A DNA stretch of 64,000 nt. Origin: Brasenia schreberi. Taxonomy: Eukaryota; Streptophyta; Magnoliopsida; Nymphaeales; Cabombaceae. Below, piece by piece: positions 25,321 to 35,639 of this stretch; the first letter of the stretch is position 1, and each line of letters starts with the position of its first letter. The position numbers were made by a program, and so were the translations under genes. Below the pieces are notes generated by a model, which saw only the letters and a list, made by a program, of their open reading frames with translations, was not told the origin of the DNA and did not search any database. Location of the stretch: positions 10,583,001 to 10,647,000 of the forward strand of contig JAYKKT010000073.1 of NCBI GenBank assembly GCA_036023115.1, in the 5' to 3' direction.

Positions 25321-26480
25321 ACATATGCCTTTTAATACTTCGAATTTCAAAATTAGATGAGGCTAATTAAGAATCAAGATGCAAAAATACTAACAAAACT
25401 GTTTTCATTACAAGCCAACTAATAACACATTGATTGAAGCCAAGAATTTGTTTAAGAGTTACATGAATGGTAACGCCAGGTTCTTCGTTCGTATCATCCC
25501 TCTCCCCAGCAGAAGGGACAGATATCCCTTTCGGAGTAAACTACCATTTATCGATCTAGGGATCCATTTTGAAATCCATGTGGAGAGAGCGTTGATACCT
25601 CCTGTGTGTACTAACGGCAAGAGCTTGTGTGAAACAACATTTGTTCTCTCTTCTCTCTCTGTGCATGCGTGTTTATGCGTAGTGGACCGCAAGGCGAGCT
25701 TCATTCTCCACGCCGCCAACGCCGCCACTGAACTCCATCAACTGATACTGCTCCTAATCAGACCCCTGTTCGAACCCCTCTGCAAATCGCCCTCAGTTGC
25801 CATCAACCACCGACTGTCATCGCCCTAGCTGCCCGTTCCTCCGCCTCAATATCTCTGTGGTCAACACCATGAACTCCGCCATGGACAATCCAAGAAACAC
25901 CGCCACCCACCTTCCCAAGCCATCCATTTCCGCTGGTTGCTGCCGTCCTCTTCCTCCTTTTGCATTCTTCCCCATCTGTGTTTTCTGTTAAATCCAGATC
26001 GGGTCCATCCCATTGATCCAAATCGGTTCATTTGAACCGAATCCTTTTCCTTCCACGCCCAAATGCCACCCACTAGTTCTAATCCAATTTTCGAGTTACG
26101 ACGCAGAGCTCAGCCAGGTCTAGTTTCTCATCCATTTAACTAAATCAAATCCGTTCCAAATTAGATCCAAATCAATTCCACGGCCTAAATAATGAAATCC
26201 TATTTTAAATCTGATACAGCTGAGTTGAACCAAACCCATATTCCAACCCATTCCAAGGTCCACAGCCCAAAACCGTTTGGATTGGATCTGATCTGGTCCC
26301 TTTACTTAAAGCAAATTCTAAATTGTATCCAACCAAACCCAAACTCCACCCATCTAATCGATCAAATCCATAGCCAAAGTCCATTCCAAATATCATTCGG
26401 TTTGATCCATGATCCAAAAATAAATTTTGAATCACTTCTAGTTAGACCCAACTAAGCCTAGATTTTGCACATCTAAAATG
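25321..26480. repeat. Repeat module B, copy 2
   Basis: This is homologous to 19378-21070 but shorter, with deletions around 25970-26010. The coding-looking middle (25683-25830) keeps the frame of copy 1. Its first codon is GTG instead of ATG. Confidence 0.7.
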
Positions 26481-27296
26481 AACAAAACCTGATCCCATCT
26501 TAAGTTATGCTAGACCCATTTTCCAATCCAAACCTAATTAGGTTCACTTGGACTCCATACAAAACCAAGTCCTACTTAAATTAAATTTGGTGTGGTGCTT
26601 TTTCTAGTGGTGTTCTAGATGCATTCACTATTGCAAAAGATCATGTGGTTTTGACATGGACTTTTGCCAGGTGGAATGGGATTTCTTATTTTCTCCTTGT
26701 GCAGGATGCCATTCTCAATGTTTTCGTAGATCTCTCTTCTTTGTTCCTAAGTTTAAACTATGAGTGTTGCATGAAATGAGAGAAATACATGGTTAGGTTC
26801 ACATTGCTGGAATGGTTTGTGGTACATTGTACAGTTGAATGACCTAGTTTAGAATGTAAGACATGTTAAGAGGAAGCAAACATCATTATAATCCTCTTGT
26901 TTGAAAAGAAAAGGACATGGGTGAAAAAGAAGTAGCAAGTGAGAAGTACTTGGTGGGCCAGTATGGAAATGGTTAATTACTCAGTTTTACTTATAAGAGA
27001 GGTTGGAGCCGATGTTGAACGAAGGTTGAATGTGGTTAATGAATGCATATTAACTTTTGGAGTTTATATCTCGAAAGGAATGCATTTCTAGAGTCATATA
27101 GAGTGTCTCAATAAAATTTGATTTCCGATGAATGAGAATTAAAGTAACCTATTGGTAAAATTTCAACTAGATGCAGACTGAAAGATGAAGTGGTTTCGCT
27201 TTGAATCTGAGTGGAATCAGAATCTAATTTCAATGACTAAAATCAGACCTTTTGACGTGGGAAATAGTTTTAAAAAATCTTGAAAGTGTCCACATG
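26481..27296. other. Spacer without recognisable genes
   Basis: AT-rich sequence. A CTTTTTCTAGTG motif ends at 26612 and could be the end of a CACTA-type element, but nothing else supports this. Confidence 0.4.
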
Positions 27297-27590
27297 GCTG
27301 AATTGGAACAAAAGAAACCTTACCAAGAAATTTCAGTTTCATGGTTTAAAACGATGATTCGTTTCTGCATCAACATGGAATTAGAATCTAATTTGAGCAT
27401 CCAAACTAGACCTTTTGGATGTGGGAAAACAACTCTAAAAGTATTGAAAGGTGGCTACTTATGCCTGAAAGTAGCTTGAAATCTCATTTAATAACCAAAA
27501 AGTTGCTATTGTGAATCAATGCAATTGAGGGTTCGATACCTTGGTGCGTGCCCACTTAAGGGGCCAGCTCATCTGCAATTCGTGAATGTA
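27297..27590. repeat. Diverged dispersed repeat, copy 1 of 2
   Basis: This matches 29360-29645 in the same orientation, at perhaps 70-75 percent by eye, including a shared GTGGCTACTTAT motif and a shared tail around GAGGGTTCGATACC. No coding frame is preserved. The short B-box-like GGTTCGATACC is not enough to call a SINE. Confidence 0.6.
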
Positions 27591-27655
27591 GCAAAAAGAA
27601 GGGTTCTAGAGTTTGATACCCAAGAGTGTGCACTTCATTTCCTACCAAACAATTC

Positions 27656-28335
27656 AACAATAATAACAACAACAACAACTAAGCCTTTTCCCATACTTTA
27701 CGGGGTCATCTACATGAATTCTTTGTTTCAACAAAGCCCTATCATGTGCTATATTAGCAATTAACTCACAATAGGTTAGATCATTCTTTATTGTTTCTTT
27801 CCAACACTTTTGTGGTCATCCTCTACCTCTTTTAATAATTTCAAAATCTAGTTTTTCATACCTTCTTACAGACTCTTCTTTCTATATGTTCAAAGCATCT
27901 TAAAAGATATTTTCTCATTTTATCCTCTATTGGTATCACTTCCAATTTGTTTCTAATAACCTCATTATATATATGGTCTTTCCTTGTATGACCACTCATC
28001 TATCTCAACATCTTCATTTCTACTACAAACATCTTTTTGTACATGTTTATGATTAACTGCCCAACACTTAGAACCATAAAATATGGCATGTCTAATTGCT
28101 ACTCTATAATATTTATCTTTAATTCTATGTGTAACCTCTTCATCAATTCTTCCATCACTGTGAAAAATTGACCCTAGGTATTTAAAACTTTTCTTTTGGG
28201 GATGCAATGTATACCAATTTTAATTTTTATGTCCTCTGAAATAACCAAATGATCAAACTTACATTCCATATATTTTGTTTTTGTTCTACTAAGTCAGAAG
28301 CCTTTACTTTCTAATGTTTCTCTCCATAGTTCCAA
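27656..28335 (-). mobile_element. RTE-clade LINE fragment, copy 4, with 17-bp TSD
   Basis: This is a 5'-truncated insertion holding only the last ~0.7 kb of the element (after the FADD motif of RT, and the 3' end). It is flanked by an exact 17-bp duplication, TTCCTACCAAACAATTC, at 27639-27655 and 28336-28352. A piece of the frame stays open at 28207-27965. The plus-strand left edge has the (AAC)n tail. Confidence 0.95.
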
Positions 28336-28352
28336 TTCCTACCAAACAATTC

Positions 28353-29359
28353 TTAATAAAAAAACTTTGTTGGTTGCTAAAAGCAAAATTGATTAATTCA
28401 AAAGTTGATCTGTCATGCGCCATAAGGGCATCAAACCAAACTCATCTAGATCCAAGTTCTTCAATGCAACTCCATTTGGACCTTGTACATTTTTGTGAGG
28501 GAAAATACTCACATAGAAATCCTATATCAACTTTCCTCGTTCTTGTATTGTCTTTTCCTTTGAGAAAAATATTTTGTGACAGCTAGACTTTAAACCAACA
28601 TATTAGACAATGATACTATACTTTATGAGCATCTTTGTAAATGTTTGGGTGAATGTTATTAGAAGTAAAAATTACGGCTATCAAGTCATTGACACACTTT
28701 TGGAAAGGAGGATGGGTGGTGGCATAAAGCTTGTAGAGAATGCTTGAAGGAAATAATATGTTAACTTGATATATATTTCTAAGTTTTCATGAAAGATGAA
28801 TCTTGTCCTAGTGATTATTGGATATTGATGTTAGATATGAGTTTTGTCATCACTACTCGATGAATCATATTGTTGGCACTCCTCTCTATGAGACGGTCGA
28901 CAACAAAAACCTCAGCTAATCTCTCAAAAGTTATGGTTTAACCAAGAAACTAGGGAGAATGAATTCAGAGAGAAGGGGAAGAGGTAGGTAACTCATGTTC
29001 TCTCTAAACTAAAGAAATCACATGTTCTTTGTGGAAAAATAATTTTTCATGGTGAGTGAATACTTCACAAGGTTCTCGAGTCATCACTTTCATGTCATGA
29101 CCACAAAATTTATATTCCATATGAAAACTATCAATTGAAGGATTTGGAACACAAAGAAGAAGAATATCCACATATTCTTGGCATCGACATCACATCAGTG
29201 CATCAACTACAGGGGAATCCTTCTACGCAAAATAGACTTGTAGAACCTTCTAAATCATCGAGATTTCATAAAACTTATATCACACTTTGATCGTACTACC
29301 CTGATAACAGTTGATGCATTATGGTTTTGAAATACACATAACAATCTGATTTTTGATAA
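28353..29359. other. Spacer without recognisable genes
   Basis: AT-rich. No open frame of note, no repeats and no RNA gene recognised. Confidence 0.6.
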
Positions 29360-29645
29360 ATTGGAACTAAAGGAACCTTTTCAAAAAAATTTAGTTTCAT
29401 GCGATTTAAAATGATGAAGCAGTTTTGAATCTCACCGAAATTAGAATCTGATTTAAACAACCAAACCAGTCCTTTTGTTGGAAGATAATCTGATTTAAAC
29501 AACTCCAAAAGTCTTCAAAGGTGGCTACTTATATTTGCAGAAAGTAGTTGGAAATCTCAGCTAATAATTAAAAAGTTGTTGTTATGAGTCAATGTGGTCG
29601 AGGGTTCAATACCTCGGGGCATACACACTTTAGAGAACTGCAACT
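29360..29645. repeat. Diverged dispersed repeat, copy 2 of 2
   Basis: Partner of 27297-27590. It ends just before the possible hAT end at 29652. Confidence 0.6.
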
Positions 29646-29651
29646 CGTAAA

Positions 29652-30417
29652 CAATGGTGGATCTAGAAAATTTAGAGTGAAGGGGGGCAAAAATATAAGC
29701 TTTTGTCACAGGATTCATTATATCTATGAAGCTAATATACTTAAAAAAGAGTTGCCAATAACTAAGTTACTAAGAGCTTATTATAGTATAGTTATTAATA
29801 TGTGCAATCAACTTCTTAAGAATGAAAAGTAATATCTTAATACAAATATAACCATGAATAATTCTTAAGTTGATAATTGAACTATCAAAACATTAATATC
29901 ACCAAAATTCTATAAATGCCATAAAGATGAAATATCATCAATACAATAATAGAAGCATGTGTTACATAATTGTTCATATAATACAAAATTAATAACAAAT
30001 AAATAACTATTGATAATGATCATAATAGCATTTGTTATATGACAATTACATAGTCAAACATCTGCTAATATAACGTATTTAAGTAATTGAACTCATCAAA
30101 TATGTACCCACTAAATTTGTAACAAAGACAACTTCCATGGTCTTTTCAACACTTCATACAAAGACGAAGTAACACTTGTTACAAGCTTGTGCTATAAAAA
30201 GAAGTGTATAACTAACTCTTCTAACTAAACTTAATACTAAAAGCATTTTACAAAGTTAAGAGAACTTATATAATCATGTATTAGGAAGGATTTGTATTCG
30301 AGGTTGAATCATTTGGAACCGTTGTACAACTGTCTTATTATCTATTTTTGATGATATGTCATGCTCAATATATGTAACCAAGCAATCATTCAAGAACTCA
30401 TTACCGATCTTGTTTCT
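29652..30417 (+). mobile_element. Possible hAT-type transposon end, truncated
   Basis: CAATGGTGGATCTAG followed by a GGGGGGC stretch at 29652-29690 resembles the CAGTGGCGGATCCAG...GGGGGGC outer end found on many plant hAT elements. The interior to about 30417 is AT-rich and has no transposase. No matching right end is present, because the Gypsy LTR sequence starts abruptly at about 30418. This rests on recall of a common plant repeat end. Confidence 0.35.
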
Positions 30418-31970
30418 CAATCACGTGAAGATTGAAGGCCTTGGGGCTGGGTTGGATCTTGGATCACCCACCCCAAGGAAGGGCCTAGAAGACCCACCCT
30501 TGGCCTATAAATTGAGGCCAAGGGTGGGGCATGAGAGGCATCTTGGGAGTTCATCTTAGAGAGGCCATCAAGGGTGCTGCACTTTGAGAGTTTTGTGAGA
30601 GTTTGAGTGCTACTAGAGAAGAGCCTAGAGAGGGAAGGGAGTATAGGATCTAGGCCAAGGCTTTGAGAGAGTGTGAGTGATCAATCAAAAGGAGGAAAGG
30701 GACCAAGTGAAGGTCGGCCACTACCTTGGAGGTCGATCATTGTGTAAGTCCGAGTAAGTGCTGCTCTAACTTGTTTCTTCCACATTTGTTCTTCATATTC
30801 AATTTAAAAGGGGATGTATTAATTGAGTTTTGTCTCCCACCATGATATAATAAAAGTAGATGTTGTTGAAATTTCTCTTTCTTTTGATTATTCACTCCAT
30901 GTGTTTTGAGTTCTTGATTCTACCTCTATATTCTATAAAAACTCTATATTCTCTAATCCTCTCTATGCTTAAGCTATTAAGTATATTTCAATTCATTTTT
31001 CTTCAACAATTTAATTTGTAATGTTGTGTTGTTGCATTTTAATTCGTGTGATTTTGCATCACGTATGTTCTAAAAACCAAAAATCTAGTTTTCATCATCT
31101 CTATATACGTGGATTGCTTGATTTTTAATTCCCGAATCTCTGCTCCGATTATTCCAAAACTTTGCACACTTCTTCTACACACATAGCCCACTTCTAATAA
31201 AATTTGCAAGAGTTTTATGGTCGTCCAACATCGTAATTAAAATTGTGCAATACTAGGAAAGTTTTTGCAAACTGTCTGTTCAACCAGTTTTCTTGCAATA
31301 GATCATCGGTATTCATCCCATAACTTTTCTGTGTGTATCCAAAATTGATGATTTCTGGTTATGGAAAGCTGACTTCCATAGCTTTCCAGTAAAACTAAAT
31401 TCATTAAATTTGGAACTTTGAGCACCGAGATAAAGGCTCATCTTTGAGTCTCTATATTTCTGTGACAGAATAGTTCTAGGTGCCTGAGCAAATGCATCTC
31501 CCAGATTTAATTCTGTAACAATACAACTTCGAATCACAATCTGAAAGATATCCAGACTCTCCACATCTCAGGCTTAGTCCTATAAAATTTTGATAATTTT
31601 TGGAGGTCTGTAAGTTATTTAAAAAGATTCTAGACATAAGTTGTGAAAACAGAGTTTTTTGTTTTTCAAAACTTGTTCGTTTTGAAACTTGAAATCAAGT
31701 GTACTTGTTTTCCATTTTCAACACCTTTGTTTTTCACGTGAATTTGGAAGTCTCACCTATTTAGTTATAATCCCTAAGCGCTTATACTGATCCTTGAAGA
31801 TCGGTTCAAGAAAGTCTAATGCGAAAAGAGCCCACTTAGCTACAATCGCTCGTTAAATTTAATTTTTGCTAGTTTTTAGATAACTAGTTGGCATGATCGC
31901 GCATCAAGTAGAGTTGAGAGTTTTATTTAAAGTCTCTACATAGGCTTAGAGTGAAAATTTTATGTCTACA
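30418..31970 (+). repeat. Gypsy 5' LTR (5'-truncated)
   Basis: This is collinear with 44104-45635 and ends TACA at 31970, directly before the primer-binding site. The first ~620 bp of the LTR, present at 43483-44103, are missing. It contains a TATA box (TATAAATT near 30506) inside a perfect palindrome. Substitutions and small indels against the 3' LTR are frequent, so the insertion is not recent. Confidence 0.9.
30493..30528 (+). promoter_or_regulatory. LTR core promoter inside a 14-bp palindrome (5' LTR)
   Basis: The arms CCCACCCTTGGCCT (30493-30506) and AGGCCAAGGGTGGG (30515-30528) are exact reverse complements. The 8-nt loop ATAAATTG completes the TATA box. The structure is unchanged in the 3' LTR at 44178-44213. 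Confidence 0.7.
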
Positions 31971-31972
31971 TA

Positions 31973-31992
31973 ATTGGCACGCCTAGTGGGAC
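31973..31992 (+). other. Primer-binding site of the Gypsy element
   Basis: ATTGGCACGCCTAGTGGGAC begins two bases after the end of the 5' LTR, where the tRNA primer site must lie. The TGG start and GGGAC end follow the pattern of many plant Gypsy elements. I did not identify the tRNA. Confidence 0.7.
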
Positions 31993-32109
31993 TCGAGTCT
32001 TGTGGGATTCCAAGCTTAGGTGAACTTTTCTAATTCCAATCTTTCGAAATTGTGGTGTTAATCTCGCACTTGTGCACAGGTTTTTAGTTATCTCAAAGCA
32101 TTTCAAGAC

Positions 32110-33556
32110 ATGTCTAGTTCAGAAGGATCGTATGAAGTATCAAGCCGGGCTTCATGCTCATCAAGTCGTATTTCAAAAAAGTTTTTTAAAATGTATTACA
32201 AAAATCAAGAGGATTTACTTGTTTCCCTAATAAGGGATTTCAAGCTCATGGGAGAGAAGATTGCCACCTTAAGCCAAGAGACTGAGGCGGTCGAATCATG
32301 CTCTTTTCATGAGAAACAAACAAGGGCTCATAGAAAATCAAATCGATCAAAGAAGCTCAAGGAGGCCTCAATAGTAGAAGGGGAATGAGAACATGAATCA
32401 TTTACTCTAAAAGATAGAAAAGCCTTACAACAATTATTGAAAGGCCAAACAAAGGAAAAGAGGTCATACGCACTATCGGATTTCTTACCATCCAACTATC
32501 AAACCGATAGTGATGATGACATACCGAACTTCCATCGGTATGACGGAAGTGGGGATCCTAGATCTCACTTTCAACTCTTCTCCCACAGGGCTTACAAAAA
32601 AAAAAGGATTCAACAAAATGGATTTATTGGTTTCCCCTCTCCCTCAAGGGAAATGCTTCAAAGTGGTTGGCTTCCTACGATTTAAGTCAATTTGTCTCCT
32701 TCAAGGAGTTGGCAAATTGCTTCATACAATATTTTTCTCACAACGTAAAAGTCACTCTCACTTTGAATACCTTAAGGGACATAAAACAAGCACCTAACAA
32801 GGATGCCCATGCATTCATTGTTACATGGAGGTCGCTCCTAGGGCAAGTAAGGGAGCCCATTTCCAAAGGATGCGCCGTGATGCTCATCTTTGAAAACTTT
32901 AGAACTGATTTGAAGGCTCTTCTCTCCCTCCATGAAATCTTAATATTTCAAAACTTATAAAAAAGGCTTCACTCTTCGAAGCCAATTTGAAAAAGGGAGT
33001 TTACGAGGACTTATGGAAGGAAAAAACTTTTCAAAAGAATCGATTTGAAAAACAAGGGGTATATGGGTCACTCATGGCGGAGAATGGGGCAAAACACCAA
33101 AAGATTGCAAATATTCGCATGGAACCAAGCCCGACCGACCCTTCTAAGAATTTTGAACAAAAACATTATAAAAAGCCTCAAATGAATTTTGAACGGAGAG
33201 AGTTCACTCAATTGGGATAACCTATGACGAAAGTCCTAGACCTCCTTCTAGCCCAAGAACTGGTCACTCTTCCTGCTTTTCCCAAGGGGACACCCCCTAA
33301 AGAGAAATTTTTGAATGAGTTTTGTAAGTATCATAGGCTCAAAGGCCATAATACAAATAAATGTTTCGAGCTTTTGAACAAAATTGAAAACTTGATTGAG
33401 CAAGGAAGACTCTACGTCACGGAAGAACCAGAGCCCTCCCATGCTATTCTAAAGAAACCCTTCCCAAATCATTCAAGCACCAATGGAAAGGGAAAAGAGG
33501 TACGCCTTCTCCCACTTATGGCTTATGGAATGGAGCATGAATTGCATATGAAATAG
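32110..33556 (+). pseudogene. gag: Gypsy gag, frameshifted
   Basis: The ATG at 32110 opens a serine-rich N-terminus with a basic tract. About residue 140 comes the FHRYDGSGDPRSHFQLF motif of the retrotransposon gag family. The following W-x-F and AHAFIVTWRSL region is in other frames. At least two frame changes occur, one at the A-run near 32600, and there are stops at 32388 and 32960. A CKYHRLKGHNTNKC motif near 33330 is the retroelement zinc-knuckle-like CHHC segment, followed by an IENLIEQGRL helix typical of plant Gypsy gag. The protein would form the virus-like particle. It is non-functional here. Confidence 0.85.
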
Positions 33557-34060
33557 AGTCAAGCAAGTAGTGATCCGAGGAGCGCTTAGAGTCCCGCCCC
33601 TGGTTAGAGTCTTATTAAAAATTTGTGGTGCTCCGACGCATCAAAATAGAGCCAAGATAGGAGCGAGCCTTAGGGAAGGAGTGGTTGAGGTGACTAGGTC
33701 CGGGAGGATCTATCAACCCCCACATTTAGCCAAGAATCCTAGAAAGGAAGGCATACATTCCTATAAACATGCAACATGAATTCCTAAGGAACCCTTCCCA
33801 AATCATTCAAGCACCAACGGGAAGGAAAAAGAGGTAAGCCTTCTCCTACTTATCTCATGGAATTGAGCATGCATTGCATACGAAATAGAGCCAAGCAAGT
33901 AGTGATCTGGGGAGCACTTAGAGTCCCGCCCCCGGTTAGAGTCTTATTAGAAATTTGTGATGTTCTGAATCATAAAAATAGAGCCAAGATAGGAGTGTGC
34001 CTTAGGGAAGGTATGGGCGAGGTGACTAGGTCCGAGGAGTGTTTTACCCGGCCCTTCAAA
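33452..34060 (+). repeat. 334-bp tandem duplication between gag and protease
   Basis: 33452-33785 is repeated from 33786 with scattered substitutions and small indels; the second copy is cut short near 34050. Both contain the phrase CTTAGAGTCCCGCCCC. The duplication adds stops to the gag-pol frame and probably arose after the element lost function. Confidence 0.85.
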
Positions 34061-34150
34061 AGCATACATTCCTAGTGCATCACATAGCATGGACAAGGGT
34101 AAAAACGTGGTGTTGATTTTGAACTTCACCTTTCAAAAATTCCTATAAAC

Positions 34151-34603
34151 ATGTATATCCTAGAATTGATCCAAACTTCACCTAGACATAGACGAGTCTT
34201 AGAAGGGATCCTAAAAAGGGCAAAGGTTAACCCATCCATCACTCTCGAGTCCTTATCCTTCTTGGTCTCCCCAATATATGCTAAGGCTCGCATCGTATTT
34301 ATGGAAGATGAATTGGAAAGACCATATATGACCAATAACCAAGTCTTGCATATAGAGGTGGTTTTGAATCACCACACTCTAGTCAAGTGCTTGGTTGATG
34401 GGGGAGGAGGTCTAAACATCCTTCCGTTGCACGTGGCCTTTCAAGTAAGAGTCACCATGTCTTGCTTAGAGCCTAGTTCCATCATTATCACGGGATATGA
34501 TGGTAATGCATCCCATCCTTTAGGAGTCATAGAATTACCCATGAAAGTCAGAAATATTCGATACATGGGGTTGTTTCATGTCTTAGACATAAACCCCCAC
34601 TAA
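34151..34603 (+). pseudogene. pro: Gypsy aspartic protease
   Basis: The open frame runs for 150 codons. The active-site region reads KCLVDGGGGLNILP, where the family has LVDxG(S/A)xxNIL, so the catalytic Asp is kept while the usual D-(S/T)-G is D-G-G. A ViELPMKV-like strand follows near residue 130. The segment normally cleaves the polyprotein. The changed active-site triplet and the broken frames on both sides suggest it is inactive, although D-G-G variants occur in this group. Confidence 0.75.
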
Positions 34604-34749
34604 TACCTCTTGTTAGGAAGGCCATAGATTCATAGCCTCTAGGCCGTTCCTTCCACATTTCACAAGTGTGTGAAAATCCCATATGAAAACCAAGTAGTGG
34701 TTATTCTTGGAGAAGACCACCCTCAACTCAAGGGAATCCGAAATTTCCC

Positions 34750-35010
34750 TTGTATATCAACTTAGGAGTCATTCACCTTATAGGGAAGCCTAAGTCATCC
34801 CCAAGTGTTCAAATACCTAGGGTCATGTGCATCCAAGGGCAGCCCAAGTCATCTCCAATCCATATCTCCAATGTGTATATCCATGACATGGACGACATCA
34901 TATTCCAAGGTCATCCATTGTATAAAAAAATTTCAAAACTCAAGAAGCCTTGGAACATGATGTTGAATATGGGGTACACACCTTACCAAGGTCTAGGAGC
35001 CCATAACTAA
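34750..35010 (+). pseudogene. G-patch-like segment of the Gypsy polyprotein
   Basis: The C-terminal part reads MMLNMGYTPYQGLGAHN, which fits the G-patch pattern (hydrophobic-x2-MG(Y/W)-x2-GxGLG). Such G-patch segments sit between protease and RT in many plant Gypsy polyproteins. The frame differs from both neighbours, so linking frameshifts exist. Confidence 0.6.
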
Positions 35011-35639
35011 GGTAGGTTAGAGCATATCTTACCACTTCCAAACCCACATCGATATGAATTGGGCTACATCCCATCCATACTCCCTGCGCCACCACCTAAG
35101 ACTACTTGGGTCAAGGGTGCCCTAGAACTCACTAACACCAAAACTTATAACTTAGACCTCTTGTTTAGAGCCTAATTCATGGTGTTTTCCTTGAGGGTTT
35201 GATAGAAGACCCCTCCTTATACAAAAATCTAAAAAAATTATATATTTGCAAAAGCCAAAAAAATTTAGAAAACTCCCAAAACCTAAAAACATTTGAAAAA
35301 TCTAAAAATTTCAAAAAAAAAGCTGTTTATATTCCATCTCCTAGTCTTTGTTTGGAAAAAGCCAAAAAAAATAAAAAATCTAAAAATTCCAAAAAAAAAG
35401 TCTGGTATATTCATCCTTCTAGCTTTTTCTTTGAAAAAGACAACAAAATTAAAAAATTCTAAAATTCTAAAAATATTGGCTATGTACAAAGCCTATTTTC
35501 GATTTCTTCCAAAATTGTATATTTTCCCAAACCAAAATCGTCGAAGCTTGTCATTCACAACCCCACTCTATTGTCCAACACTTCCCTAGAAATTAAAGTG
35601 CTTGAGAATGATCAAATCAAGTAGGAAGATCTCCTCATC

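Noticed and set aside
21548..26612. A single CACTA element bounded by CACTAGTACAAA and CTTTTTCTAGTG
   Set aside because: The two ends share too few bases to be terminal inverted repeats, and no 3-bp TSD is evident.
27500..27560. tRNA-derived SINE at the GGTTCGATACC box
   Set aside because: There is a B-box-like match only. No A box at the right distance, no tail and no TSD.
35199..35589. Lys/Asn/Phe-rich frames in the Gypsy element as separate genes
   Set aside because: They are low-complexity A/T-rich linker sequence between the G-patch-like and RT segments.
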